Source: Salvator merianae
Taxonomy: Eukaryota; Chordata; Lepidosauria; Squamata; Teiidae
Direction of reading: 5' to 3'
NCBI GenBank assembly: GCA_003586115.2
Contig: QVOM02000049.1
Coordinates: 17,055,470-17,119,469, forward strand
DNA length: 64,000 nt
The position numbers and the translations under genes are program-made. Positions 1 to 12,125 of this stretch are shown piece after piece. The notes under the pieces are model-generated. The model had not been told where the DNA came from. It made no database searches and saw only the letters and a list, made by a program, of their open reading frames with translations. Every line of letters begins with the position of its first letter. Within the stretch, counting starts at the first letter, position 1.

Positions 1-230
1 TGTCACCACCATGTAAACCAGAGCTTTGAAGAGATGGTGAGGAAAAAGAATAAGATTGGAATGACTTGCTTCCTAAAACATCACAAGATTATGTTAGCAT
101 TGTTCAGGATTAAATCTCTTTTTTCCTTTTTTTTTTTTTGGAAGTTGAGTAGGGTCTCCTTTGGGAATATCTTTACTGCATAAATATAAAGGAAACTTTT
201 TCTATTCCTGGGGTGAATCCTGAAAACTAG

Positions 231-770
231 GGGTGTTTCCACACTTGCATTTGATCCGGGATAGGAAGGTGACTAAGGGGCTCACTTTCACTCTGCTGGT
301 AGGGGATAGTGGAGACCTCTCCCCTTTCTAGTATGCTCCAGCCACATTGGACAGAGTATAGACTGGAGTCAAGTGGACTAGGTGGTCCAAAATGGCTGCC
401 TGGTCCAAAATACCAGCAGACCTCTTTAAAGAGACCTACTGGCATATTATGCAAGGGAAAACCCAAACTAGCAGTCTGGTTTACCATAGGGGAACAGATT
501 ACCATGGGGAGCTCTATAGTTCGGTTTACTATGGGGGACTGATTTTGACGGTGTGCTTTGTTGCACTGCCAAAATCTGATCCCTGGAGCTCTGTAGGCCA
601 GGAACTTTCATTCCTGGTCTTTGGAGTCTTTGGAGCTAGTGTTGAAGCTGTCGTGAGCTTTGGAGCCAGTGCAAGGGACTGGGCTGGACCAACTGGTCCA
701 GGGAAGGATTCGTCTGCAGATGGGATGCATTCCCTGATGCAGATCATTTAAGGTAAGTGTGGAAACAGAC
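231..770. mobile_element. 540-bp MITE-like element with TTTCCACACTT termini
   Basis: The left end (GGGTGTTTCCACACTTGC) and right end (GTAAGTGTGGAAACAGAC) are inverted repeats of each other. The element is flanked by TAG at 228-230 and 771-773, possibly extended to ACTAG. The interior is GC-richer than the surrounding intron and has the tggaccag/ctggtcca motifs that recur in related elements elsewhere in the window. Open frames inside it have no recognisable domain. The termini and short duplication suggest a non-autonomous PIF/Harbinger-like element; the superfamily is an inference. Confidence 0.6.
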
Positions 771-1386
771 TAGATCTGCAAGCCTGCAGTGCAATTTAAT
801 TTGAATTGGGTAAAAGGTTAATTAAATAGTGCCAAGTAGATAACACCCTTGCCACAAGGAAAGACAAACTTATAGCATTAACTTGCATATCTAGATTCTC
901 ATATTTCCTCAACTCTATCATCCATTTAATTTTAATTTCCTTAATTATTTCAGAACTTTTAAAAAAGTTATAGTAGTAACTACTTAGATAAGATCTTCCT
1001 AGGTCGAATCTCAACTAATTTAAATCTGTTCTAATTAGCTGTATCATCATCACCAGTATATAATTATAGGGAAACAAGGAGTTAGCAATAGTAACTCTAT
1101 AACAAGAATTATCATGCTTAATATTAACAGATAAGCAAAGAATTTTGGAAAAGGCTGTAAAACTGAGAAATGAAATGGAGATAATCAAGGATGCTAAAAT
1201 AATCTCAGCTTGTATCGATGCAGGTAAATGGATCCATACCAAATTGTTTTTCGAGAAATTAGTCATCAATACAAAAAAAGCTATTATCTCAAAGACAATC
1301 AGAATTGCTTTATTTGTTCACAGCATAATTGCTTTGAGTTGGTTTTTTAAAATACAAATACTTTTTCTAGGGAAAAGAAGTAAGAC
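771..1386. other. PHACTR1 intron, AT-rich, nothing recognised
   Basis: AT-rich unique-looking intron. Short open frames on both strands have no domain or splice context. Confidence 0.6.
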
Positions 1387-1389
1387 TAA

Positions 1390-1592
1390 GGCTGTGATCA
1401 GACATAACAAAAGAGGTGCCTCAGAGAGACAGTGTGTGGCCCTTGTGTTCTCAAGTCTTCTCTAATCCACCTTTTCTAGCACAGAATGTTCATTAGAGGG
1501 GGGATGGGTAGACTGGGGTGTGAACAATCCCACTTGGAAGCCTTCTATGAGGCACCTCAGAGATTCTTTTTCTCTTGAGTCCGATCACAGCC
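1390..1592 (+). mobile_element. MITE, GGCTGTGATCAGACA family, copy 1
   Basis: This 203-bp element begins GGCTGTGATCAGACATAAC and ends GTCCGATCACAGCC, so the termini are inverted repeats. It is flanked by a perfect 3-bp TAA duplication (1387-1389 and 1593-1595), typical of PIF/Harbinger insertions. Two other copies occur at 19068-19268 and 59706-59916, sharing internal blocks such as the AATGTTCAT and ACAATCCCAC motifs. It has no coding capacity. Confidence 0.8.
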
Positions 1593-1744
1593 TAAGAATT
1601 AGAGCTGCACAATCCCATTCTATGTTCTAGAACAGACTAGATTAATCTCTCTCAAATTTCTGGGGGTTGAAGGTTGCTTTCCCTCCCCCTGAAAAACAGG
1701 AAGCTTTTTTCAATCATATTTCTGCAGTTTACTTTCAAAGAATG

Positions 1745-1913
1745 CAGCAGTGGCCGCTGGTTTTAAGGGCGGGTGTTCGTAACCCATGGAAAGTGTGCGA
1801 TTGCTGTTGTGGGGCTTCTGGCCAGGTACGGAGGCCCAGAGGCCCCATGAACAGCAGTCATGCGCTTTCTGTGGGTTACGAATACCTGCTCTTAAAGCCA
1901 GCCGCCGCCGCTG
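1745..1913 (+). mobile_element. Fold-back hAT-type MITE, copy 1
   Basis: The element begins CAGCAGTGGCCGCTGG and ends in GCCGCCGCCGCTG. It is flanked by a perfect 8-bp duplication AAAGAATG (1737-1744 and 1914-1921), the hallmark of hAT insertion. Much of the 169 bp is one inverted repeat (arms with CTTTAAG/TTTTAAG, GGTGTTCG, GGCCC). Homologous copies are at 5027, 41119 and 60101. Confidence 0.85.
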
Positions 1914-1921
1914 AAAGAATG

Positions 1922-2524
1922 CTAACAGTAATTCTGCCACCTGTCCGTAGAGTGATCTATGTTTCTTCAATAATTCCCACTTCAGGTTTGTATTCACTGA
2001 GGGCAGGTGACAGAAACTGCTTTCTAGTATCTGTTAACCAGGTGATCTAGCTCATCGCCTCCAGTGATTGGCCAAGAGGTCCACCAGGCTTCAGACAGGA
2101 GGCTGATGATAGGGCCTGGAAGGTTTTGTGAGCCAAGAATGATTATTTTCTTTTGCCACTGTAATGTAGCCACATTGCTGCAATGGGAAAATGCAGTGCA
2201 AATCCAGTGACAGTTACTTATGTCCAACATAACTCTGGCTTTGCTGAAAGGTGGCAAAGCCAAAACTATGACTGATATGGAGATGCAACTTCCTTTATGT
2301 TGGGCCCTTAAGAGGAGCCCTGCCTTCTAGTTTAACATACTGTGTCCTCAGTGGGTAATCAGATGTTCATACATAGCCTACATTGGGCAGGCCTTGTGAG
2401 AATGCAGGAATGCAGGACTACTCCTTCTCACAAGAGACTGTGATTTATTCCCACCACGAAAGTTCTCCCCAAGTTTCTAGATGTCCAGAAAAGAAGAAGA
2501 ATACAATTCAAGAGGTCCCATTAC
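1922..2524. other. PHACTR1 intron downstream of the 2525 donor
   Basis: Contains the GT donor of the adjacent exon and otherwise unremarkable sequence. The next PHACTR1 exon was looked for and not found here. Confidence 0.6.
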
Positions 2525-2846
2525 CTTTCTAGCTTCTGCATGGTCATGGCTAATGTCTTATTCAACTCCTCGATCATGCGGCAACCCGAAGGATGCATGG
2601 GTAATGTGCTGGATCCAGAAGGCAAGTGTGGGCTGTGGCTGCCATACTGATGCTGGTGTGCTAACTGTGATGGTAGGACCGTGTGGTGATGGGAAGTCAA
2701 GGGCTGCTGGGAACTCTTCGGTGTGGAATAAGAGGCAAGGGAGAGTTCTGGTCCCCCTAAAGGCATGCAGATCATGACTTTCTTTGGAGGTAGCGGAGGC
2801 GACAGTTTGACTGGCATACAAGGCAGTTTCACAGGAGCACCAGGAT
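2525..2846 (-). CDS. PHACTR1: PHACTR1 internal exon, proline-rich segment and conserved MHPSGCRMI block
   Basis: This 322-bp exon encodes about 107 residues beginning [18 protein letters not shown]. Then come [19 protein letters not shown], a His/Gln-rich stretch (HHHTVLPSQ...HQHQYGSHS), and [20 protein letters not shown] at the end. This is nearly collinear with the same segment of PHACTR1. The acceptor is TTTCTGTTTCAG and the donor is GTAATG. The exon starts in phase 1 (AT completes the Asp codon) and ends in phase 2 (an AG left for the next codon, Ser in the human protein). The next exons, encoding the acidic region, the C-terminal RPEL repeats and the PP1-binding tail, should lie before base 1 and are not present. 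The C-terminal part binds PP1 catalytic subunit in this family; that part is not in the window. Confidence 0.94.
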
Positions 2847-3010
2847 CTGAAACAGAAACATTTGAGAAAGTCAAAGCTCAGCACTGGTGAAGCGATACTT
2901 GGGTTCTCTGCACATTCACACTGCCCCTGGATACCACAAGAGAACTTTTTACTCAGCATACAGCCTATCTCGGGATGATGGGCACCTTAAAAATAGAAAT
3001 GACTGAACAA

Positions 3011-3135
3011 CTTTGCTTATTTGTTTACGGCATTGATATTCTGCCTGTCTTCTGAATTGTTCAAGGCAGCACCTCTGTTTTATCTTCACAGCAACCCTGT
3101 AAGGTAGATTAGTCTGAGGGGCAGTAGCTGGCCCT
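3011..3135 (-). repeat. MIR/L2-like SINE tail remnant
   Basis: Read on the minus strand this holds the common tetrapod block around CTACCTTACAGGGTTGCTGTG and AAGATAAAACAGAGG, as found in MIR-like or CORE-type SINE tails. Ends are not defined. Family assignment is from memory of consensus blocks. Confidence 0.4.
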
Positions 3136-5018
3136 AATTCACTCGCTGAGGCTGTATCTGTGCTTGGCTAGTAGACTGGCATTCCTTGGAGTGCCTTGTT
3201 TGTATTGTGGACCAGTTTACTGAGAGGCCATGCCTCCTTGTAAGGCCTTGCATCCACATTGGATGAGGGGCTGGACTGGGCTGTAGTATGAAAAAGTCAT
3301 CGTAGCTTGCTCCAACCGTGGATTGCTCATAAGCAGTCCATGTAGTGTTCCAGGCTGGTATAAAAATTACCCACTCATGTGCAGACAGCACGTAGGGGGT
3401 AGTTCTGTATACCAAGGATGAGAAGTCTGGTGCCATTTTGTTGGGCACCTGGAAGTAACACCCAGACAAAGAGCCGCTGTTGCTACCTTTCTGAAGCTGG
3501 ACTCCTACTGGCTGCCCGTAATGCAGATAGCCCTTAGTAGGGGCTGCCAACAGCCTAGTTCATCATGGACTGGGTCACGTAACTGATCTGCCTATTATCT
3601 ACGAATGTCCAATCGCTTTTTAAAAAGCCAGCAGAGCTAGTAGCCATCACTGCTATCATATGATAGTGAATGCTTCAGGTTAATTATGTTGTGCATGAAG
3701 ACAATTGCTTCCTTTTATCTGTGTCCCACCCACTTGGACAGCTGCTGTCTAATACTGTATTATAAGAGACAGAGAATAATGATCTCAAACAATTTCCTAG
3801 ACATCATGCATAATCTTATATGACTTTATTGTGTTGCCCTTAGAAGTCCCAAATTATGTATCTTTTCCTTGTATGAAGATGTGGTACCCTTTTCTTGCAT
3901 GTCAGTGCAAGAGTGCCTGCAAAGTGCTTTGTGTAAGCATGCAAGTGCATGCATGTGCAAATAAGGCATTTAATCATGCACCATCACCTCATGACTGGAC
4001 AGTGGTGCATAGAGGGGTGCAGTTGTGACAGACAATACCACAACCAGTTGTGTGGACCTACTTATCTAGGTCTTTCTCATTCAACCAGCACTGATAAATC
4101 AGACGCATCAATATAGCTGAGATATTCTTACAAATACAACAGCTATATATGAAGGAGAAATATCTCCAATACTCAACTGCCAATTAAAAGAACAACCTGA
4201 AGTCACTTGGCAGGCAATGCTGGATTTGTTTTGATCAGCTTATCTTTTGTTAACATTATGAGCTATACACACACAGGGAAAAAAAATGAACACAGAGACA
4301 AAAATTATTCAATACACTGGCACTCAAAATAGCACAGTTAATGTCAGTTTCCACTTTAAAAGTCCGTGTGAGCCACTATAACTAAAAACTGGAGTGTGTA
4401 ATGCAAATTTCTCCAAACCAACACCGTCCTTCCCTGCCTTCCCCTCTTCAGAAGAGTTTCCAAACAAGCCAATAAATTATGTCAAACCAAGACAGTCCCC
4501 GAGGACCTCACAACATATGTGAGGACTAGGGGGCCCACCCACCTGGGTCCTCCACAGGAGCCATGGCCTGCTGGAGAATAGGCTGGCCATACAGTCTTTG
4601 TGACTGGCCTGCTTCTATGTGTGCGAGCCCGGCTGAGTCTCAGTTCCTGCCACCATCATGCAGACAAGCAATGAGCGTAGCAACAGTCCAGGTCCCATTC
4701 TGGAGCGCAGTGACGTTTCACCAGGCTCCAGAATATGACCCACTTCTAGGTCCAACTGCTTGAAACTTCAAGGCCACGGAACTTTTGTTTCACAGCCTCA
4801 AAGGTTAGGCTGGGCTGGGCTGGCCATCATCTGGACAGCTGTCAGTGCAGTCCATGCTGCCTGCTGTATTTCTGGCCAGAACGATTGTTCGTGGTGCCAG
4901 AATGACTGCTGAGTAGATATTCTTTCAAAACATGAATCTAGTATTAAAACACACATCCTTCCTTAAAAAAATGCAGTTCGGAATAATTTATAGCATATTT
5001 TTCAGCAATATACTTCAA
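3136..5018. other. PHACTR1 intron with degraded MITE-like patches
   Basis: 3160-3560 and 4500-4870 are GC-richer with blocks such as GCATCCACATTGGATG and CTGGACTGGGCTG, similar to 8630-8800 and 48956-49210. They are probably old DNA-transposon remnants, but I cannot define ends. The rest is featureless. Confidence 0.4.
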
Positions 5019-5026
5019 ACGAAAAC

Positions 5027-5222
5027 TAGTGGTGGCCCATGACTTTAAGAGTGGGTGTTCGCGCCCTGCGCACCATGGGTGTTCATGGGGCCTCCAGGCC
5101 TCTGTACTGCCACAGCAGGTAACCTGCTGCGGCAGTACGGAGGCCTGGAGGCCCCGCGAACAGCCATGGCGTGCGGGGCACGGGGCACGAACACCTGCCC
5201 TTAAAGTCACGGGCTGTCGCTG
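5027..5222 (+). mobile_element. Fold-back hAT-type MITE, copy 2
   Basis: Termini TAGTGGTGGCCCATGACTTTAAG and CTTAAAGTCACGGGCTGTCGCTG are inverted repeats. The flanks ACGAAAAC (5019-5026) and ATGAAAAC (5223-5230) form an 8-bp target duplication with one mismatch. The centre is a near-perfect palindrome around CAGCAGGTAACCTGCTG, extended by CCAGGCCTCTGTACTGCC and its complement, so single strands would fold into a long hairpin. Confidence 0.85.
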
Positions 5223-5230
5223 ATGAAAAC

Positions 5231-8200
5231 TCCCCATGTTTCCCCTGCTAATGTTTCTGCAAAGCACTAATAAGTTTTTAACCTTATCACATGTGTATCC
5301 CACTCCCCATATACTAAGGCTATACTGAACACCTGAAGATCTCTATTCCGATCGTAAACATTTCTCGTTATATGTACTATGTGCTTTCAAATGGGGCCCA
5401 AGAATGCCTCTGGAGAAATCAGTAATGGAATAAGGTTAATTTACTTTCAGTTTCAAAAATATGATTCATTAGAGCTGATTGCTCATTTCCAGATGCTATG
5501 CAAATCCAACAGAATCCCCAGAGGATAACATAAAGAATATTAAAGATGTATGTCATTGGAACCTTAAACGCCAATTCCAAGCAGGTTTATTTGGAAATGT
5601 CTGATTTCATGAGATTTGAGGCTAAAAACTACAGGTTAAAAAACCAAGCCATAAGTCCTTTTAACTATCTTCATTACAAAGAATCTTCCAGAAGCTATGA
5701 ACTATAGCAGAGGAGGAGAATGAGGTCTTTTAACACTTAGGGCCTTTTCGCACCTTCCACCTTGGGATGCTCAATTCTGAACCACTTGGGCTTATGCTGC
5801 CCCCAGCCTAAAAACTTTTATCATTCAGTGACATATGAGGAGCCCTTGAGTTAGGTTTTGTAACAACAACGCACTGTCTTGCTGTTTCCTTTGCAGACTT
5901 TTTAGTTGCCTTCAAAACAATACTGCAGGTTTTGACACTGTTGAGCCTTCCATTGAGGCTTGTTGCTGTTCAGCCTATCAGTTGCCTTTATAATTAGTGC
6001 TGATAATATGCTTCACTAGTAGTTTGCAGATAACAGTGGCTAAATGAAGTATCAGTGGTATCAGAAGCTAGAGTCAAATTAATATTCTTTTTTGTTTTGT
6101 TTTTTAATGAAAGGAATCACCGCTGCTTGCTGTCTGAAACTATAAATTGCTGTTGGACAGCAAAAACAGAATCCCACCCTTCTGCATTGCATGCTCACTG
6201 AAGACTGAGTTCATGGTTAAGGGGCACCAGCATCAGCCTTAAAATGTATTCTTCGTCAGTGCTGTTTAGTGAGTGAAAGCTAAAAGGCGTGGGAAAAAGG
6301 CACAACTGACACCTCAGTGCCCTTTAAGAGTCCAGTTGCTGGCAGTGAAACAGTTAAAAAGAAAGCACACAGCCTTGCAAGATGAAACTGGCAGGCAGCC
6401 AAATGGGAAAAGCAATAGCCTGGAAAAGAGGCAAAAGCAGCCTGCAATTCATGTCTTAAACACTAAAGAAAGCAGCAAAGTAAAAAACTTTTAACCACTC
6501 CAAAGCTCTTGCCAAATGCACCCTTCAAGATGCAGGGTGATTTTAGAAGAAATCTGGGATGGAAACAAGTGGGTCTTATATGGCAAAAAAAGTGGTACTT
6601 CTTAGGAATAGAAAGGAAACTTCCACTGTCCTTGAAATGGAAGATTAGCAGGCTATATGCAATCTCTTTGGTAAGAATATGAAAGTGGTTTGACATGGCT
6701 TCTTCCCTGGTGATGCAAGACATCAGTGCTCCTCTGCCTAGCAAGAGGTAGCCCTACTTCTAAACTGCAGCCATCTCCCTACTTTTGTGGAGAGGCATCA
6801 AACGTTAATTGCTACTTTATAGGAAGATCTCTTTCCATTTCCACTGCATTGTGGTGCACAAAAATATGATACAAGGAAAAACAAGAAAAAAAGAAAAGAA
6901 AAAAAAGAGAGAATATCCTTCCAGTGCCAGAGCTGTCTAGTTTTATTTGAATAACAGCATCAAGAGTCCATACCATACAGAATGCTGAGTTACAGGAACT
7001 TCCTTTTCCTGTGTCTTATGTGCTCTTTCTTTTTATTCACAGTTCAGTAGCTTAAAGGTTGGGGTTTTTTTTAAGCACCATACAGTGTGAGTTTTGCCTT
7101 TAAATTGCAGTATTTGATCCTGTCCGATTCATTTCAGTGGAGAGGTCTGAAACTTGGAGCTGCATGTGTCAAAAGTAATATTTCATAATTTCTTTCTTAA
7201 CCTCCTCCACCCGAGATTTTCTCCTCTACAAGGGCAAAATTCAAAGGCAGGTCCCATCCACAGGATGGCCTCTGATGAAATTTAAAAAAAAGGCTGTATC
7301 AACATGATGTTCTGCAACCTGCCACTGTTCAGCCAAAAGGCTGGCATGGAACTGCTGGCACGCCAGATGCACCAACCTTCTGCCCCAATGACCATCAAGG
7401 CAACCTAACCAGAGGAATGGGGAAGATTGCTCCATTGGTGACCTGACAGCATGAGGGTTTCCCAGTCACCCCGAACTCCTACCTGCTGAAGATCTGGAAG
7501 ATTGGAATGTGTGGCTTGCCTTCTATGGCTGGTGTATCTGCAGATAGGTTCTCCCTGCAGAAGGATTTTGCCCAGCACAGAGGGGCAAAATGGAGACTTG
7601 CCCCCATGTTGGCTTCCTCTCCTTATGGCTCTGTCCATCTCTGAGAAGGACTATGTTTTATTGGTCCTTAAGGCACACAGCCACACTGCCACTGCATTGG
7701 GATATGGAAGTGGGATCACTGGAGACTCATATTTGTGTCCTTTGCCTACAGGCACCAGAGTTTGATATGTGGTAAGGCCATTCTGAGCTTCTGTTGGCAG
7801 CATCTGCACACACCACTGTGAAGTTCTGGCTGCCACTTGAGCAGCTGGGGCTCCCCTCACTCAGTCCAGGCTCACAATTCCTATTTCTTTTTAATCTCTG
7901 AGGAAGGACTGGGTTTAGTGCATGTCAGGGCCTTCTTCCAGTGTCCTGGGACCACATTTGAAAGAAAGCTCAACTATAAGAGAAAATAAGCTCACCTTTT
8001 TGATTTGTATCACAAGCAAAGAGAATGCCTTATTCTAATTATTGTTTGAAGCTGAGAAGTAGGTGGAATGAAGATGGGGTTAGAGGGCTGAAAGGTCAGT
8101 AGGCTCAAGCAGGGCTTTCCGATAGTCTACAGCAAATGAATTTACACTGAACTACAAACAGTTCTGTACACAATGAGGAGCAGGCAGGGAAACACCACAA

Positions 8201-9329
8201 CAGTTGCAGCCTTGCTGGTTACTCGGTTAGCTTAATCCTGCTGGCTCAGATGAAACTTCTAGCCTAGTTTCATAAGACTGCTCATAGCACATGCACCAGC
8301 CACTAGCTGTTGTAAAACTGCAGAGCAGTGTCGATCAGTCCCAGTGGAATTATTTACACCCTGCTTTCATTTATTCATCTATATTTGAATCCCTGACATG
8401 TAGCCTTATGGTAAAGCTGTGACAAAAGATGGTTTAATCTGTAGATGATATTTGATTGTGCATTTCTAAGGCTGCACCTGCACACAATAAAAATTGCTTA
8501 GAGATGCACTTCAAAGGCCTTGAATGTGGATTAGATGTGGGATAAGAAAAATAGCATCTGCATGCTGCCACCGTAGACTCAGATCGAGTCCTTTGTCCTG
8601 ACTGTGATCCTATTAATTCATTTGTATGGTTTCGTGTGCAGTTATTCTGGCAGCATCCACACAGAGTTGGTGGCCTGGGCCAGCAGATCCAGGAGAATGC
8701 CTCATCCACATTGCGGACTGGTCCACTGAAAGGCCAGGCCTTCTGTGGAAATGCCATGTCCACATGGGATGTGGTGCTGGACTGGGCCTTGGTGAGAAAA
8801 TGGCCAATGGGAGATCACTTTGAAGCAGTCCTCCAGGTGTTCCCTACTAGTAGACCGACCCAGCTGCTCACATGCAGATGGCCATGAGCAGCTGGGTTGG
8901 TGTGCTGGGCTCCCAGAAGTAGCCCCAGAAGTGCACTGCTTCTGGGTGCCTGGCTAAAAAAGCCCTGCCAGAAACTTCGGAGGCTGGAGACTTTTGTTCC
9001 CAGCCTCCAAAGTTTTCCGCCAGGTTGGGCCACCACAATGTGGACAGCCCTTGTCCTGTGCTGCTGGTTGCCCTTCCAGTCTTGAGCCAGTTTGCTCAAT
9101 TTAGTCCATAATAGATCCCGCATGGTCCAGGACAATGCGAGCCTTGCAGAAATAACTTCTATTAATTGGTCCAAGTAGAACTAATGCCAATTGGTATTGA
9201 TATTTTAAACCATATACCCTTTGGGCATCAGCTTCGGGTTTGCTTCATGCTATTACTTATTATTTCTCTGAGGTAAATAAATAATCTAAACAAAGTTCTT
9301 AAGATTTGGATAGGGAGGCTTCCATGAAT
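5231..9329. other. PHACTR1 intron, mostly unassigned
   Basis: 5740-5760 carries a lone GGGCCTTTTCGCACC terminus. 7230-7870 and 8620-9070 are GC-richer patches, the latter with an inverted pair CCCAGCTGCTCACATGC / GAGCAGCTGGGTTGG and repeat-like CCACATTGCGGACTGG. No exon with good splice sites was found. Confidence 0.4.
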
Positions 9330-10280
9330 TTCAATCTATGGGACTGGGTTAATATACTTATAATAATGTCACTCCCAGGATACTTTCTGCTTTACAGATT
9401 TTTGTGGGGTTCTTTACCTTCTAATCTATCTTTGTTTTAAAATGCAATTACCAATGAAAGAAGGGGGCTTTGGCTTTCTGCATCTTGAACAAGATCACCT
9501 AGCTTTTTTCACTGACATGCACAAAATATTTATTATCTTTCACTGCACAAGATTTTCCCTCTTAGACAATATTGGACTTTTCATGTGTTTTACCTTTATA
9601 AAGAGTGTTGGGTTCAATTTATAATATTGCAATGAAGTTTATTTCGTTAGCCAGAAATCTGTAGTAAAGAGAGGTTTTGTTTTTTCATTTTCTCATGCGA
9701 TATTCATGATATGGGGCAATCCAAATTTAAACATTATTAGAGAACTGAGATTTTTTTGGAAGTGCTGGGGGGATAAACAATTGTCAGTTACCACTTGTTG
9801 CATTCAATTAAAATATACACTGGTTTCACAATTTAGAGCAGAAGCTTTTTCAGCTTCTGAAACTCTGTAATTATTAGATCAATTTATATACTGTATTTTT
9901 CAAAGAAAAATATTTTCAGTTAAATGATATGATATATAGTGTTGGAGAGACCAATGGAATAAAGATCTGGATTGTCCCATTCTGCCTAAACAATGGGGAA
10001 GAGTTATTTTTTCATCTGTATTTATTTTTTTTCTTTTGATTTTTAATTTTTTTAAAAAAACTTTCTGAAATCATTGAATGTTGCAACACTTGTTTAATAA
10101 AATTGTGGCTGAAATATTTAAATGATGGAGGTGTAATAAAAAGCAATGCTTTATTTAAGCATATGTTTGGTTAAAATGGTTTCTTTCTGAGAGGATGTGA
10201 ACCATGTATTGGGACAAACCCTGATGTTTACATTTTAAGTTAAATTTCTGTATCTTGTAAGCTGACTAAATGGACAATAT
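9330..10280 (+). mobile_element. Degenerate L1 LINE ORF2 fragment
   Basis: Conceptual translation across several frames gives LLYRFLWGSLPSNL, then LPMKEGGFGFLHLEQDHLAFF, then further Trp/Ile-rich blocks. This is the order of the L1 ORF2 C-terminal half after the reverse transcriptase, where LQLPxKEGGFGxPNL is typical. Stops and frameshifts show an old, dead copy. The 3' part becomes AT-rich and the boundary is uncertain. Confidence 0.55.
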
Positions 10281-11490
10281 AAAACCAAAACTGAATACCA
10301 CTTGCATTCTCCACATTCAATTTGAAGTTTAACAATTGGGTTTTAAAAATGTTATTGTCGTTGAATACATGATAGTTTATTGCCCTACATAATTTTAAAA
10401 ATATCAGTTTTAATAACTCTGCAAAAAAACCCAGAATAAACCCACAACAGGATACAGTATATAAAACTTCAGAGTATGATGAAGGAAAGCATCAAGCCCT
10501 AAGTAATAGGGGTTTCAAGACCTGAGCTGCATTCATGTGCAATTAAAAAGCACCTCTTTATTCCCCCAAAATGGCTACCTTTGCAGTGGGTTCTTCCTGG
10601 AGTCACAGGTTTCAGATTTCTGTGGCTCTGAAGTATGCATCCATGCCATTTTAGGGCCAGAGAAGGGATGATCCAGAAATTTGGTCATTTTCTGACATTC
10701 ACACCAGATGGAAATTGGCCCAGGTGAATCCCCCCTACTGCCTTCTCTCCAAATGGCAGTGGGGATGCAAGAGGGTGAAAAGTACCCTCAGAGTCCTTAG
10801 GTGGTAGGTGCCTCTGAGGGACATTTTTGCACCTGTGGGTCTGCAGCAGGTCTGATGGGGGCAGCAACATGGGATCGCCATGTCTCATGGGCTCTTACTG
10901 AGTAGCTATTTTGGCTATCTGAATGCAGCCATACTCAGAAAAAAATGTACCCCAAACTTGCAGAACAAGTAATTGAAGACAAATGTGCAGGAACCTTTTT
11001 TGACAAGTCAAAAACTTTTGGGGTCCTACCATTAGCTGAGCTGAGGAATTCTGACTGCTCTGTAAAGACACCAGAACCACTGGTTGTAATTTCGTCCTGT
11101 TTAGTTCTCAGATCCCAAGATGAATAATTTCAATCCAATGTTTCAAAAATGATCTAGTACAATTCAGGTTCCTCTAAAAAGAACTGGAAGGTCAACATGT
11201 GTGGCTCTTTGCCTACAAAGAAAAACTGGGAACGACACCTACCCCAGAATTTAGAAATCTATGTAAGATCTGCATTCCGACTTTCATGTGTGCAGGGATA
11301 TCCCATCTTACATACATCTAAATCATTTTGTGAAGAATTATGCTTAGCTTAAAAGCAGACATAATATTACTTTCTCTAAAGATGGAAAATGGGGAGATTT
11401 GTATGGGATAGTTGCTGTATTTGTATCTGATATAAATACTTAAATAGCAATATTCACATTATAAGCTTAAACCCTCATATACAAAAAATC
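10281..11490. other. PHACTR1 intron, nothing recognised
   Basis: No conserved coding frame, RNA gene or defined repeat was seen. Confidence 0.5.
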
Positions 11491-11830
11491 TTGACCCTGC
11501 TTGCCGAGTCCAGGACACGGAGGCGTGCAGAAGGCACGTCTCTATGTTCTGGACTACGAGGGGACCAAAAATGCGCTACTGAAATGGGTTCCCCAGGGTC
11601 TACAAAGCTACAAACTGTCATTCCTAGCCCTTTGGAGCCCTTGGAGGTCAGCCTTGAAGCTCATGTAAGCTTCAGGGCCGGTACAGGTGCTTGTATGGAC
11701 CAGCAGTGCTGTGCAGACAGCACTGTTCCAGACCACATCTTGCCATGGTCCGAACTAGTGGGTGTTGCTGGTCCAGACCCATTGGTTCAGATGCGGCAAA
11801 GTAAGTGCAGAAAGGCCCCTTGCTTAGTGC
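11491..11830. mobile_element. MITE-like element with TGGACCAG motifs, partial
   Basis: GC-rich patch sharing ctggtccagacccattggttcag and GTAAGTGCAGAAAGGCCC with 54990-55250, and tggaccagcag/ccagaccac blocks with 33289-33826. The right end matches the terminal motif GCAGAAAGGCC used by a MITE group in this window; the left end was not located. An open 135-codon frame spans it but has no domain and is not called. Confidence 0.5.
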
Positions 11831-11964
11831 TTCAGAATGCATTCTGGAAGAAATTGCAAGAGTTTCAGGTTAAAGAAAGTACAGGTCGGAATAATTAAAA
11901 CACACACTTGTTCTCAGAAGAGCTCCACACTTCCTACCACCCCTGTCTAAAACTCCTCCCCTCA

Positions 11965-12125
11965 TTGTACATAAGAACATAAGAGGAGCTCTGCTGGATA
12001 AGGCCATGGCCCATCTTGTCCAGCATCCTGTCTCATACAGTGGCCCACCAATTAATCCTGTGCCTTCTCAAGCATAAGTCAAAGGAAAAACCTTCACCTG
12101 CTCTCGACTCCCTGCAAATGGCCTT
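11965..12125 (-). mobile_element. CR1 LINE 3' end
   Basis: The plus strand reads ATAAGAACATAAGAGGAGC..CTGCTGGAT.AGGCC, then GTCCAGCATCCTGTCTCA.ACAGTGGCCCACCA. This is the reverse complement of the conserved CR1 3' untranslated end (GGCCACTGTGTGA...GGATGCTGGAC...CTTATGTTCTTATG). It is 5'-truncated. Confidence 0.75.

Noticed and set aside
392..751. 119-codon open frame
   Set aside because: Contained in the TAG-flanked 231-770 element; no recognisable protein family.
11491..11898. 135-codon open frame
   Set aside because: Spans a MITE-like patch repeated near 54990-55250 and 33289-33826, and runs out of it without splice sites.
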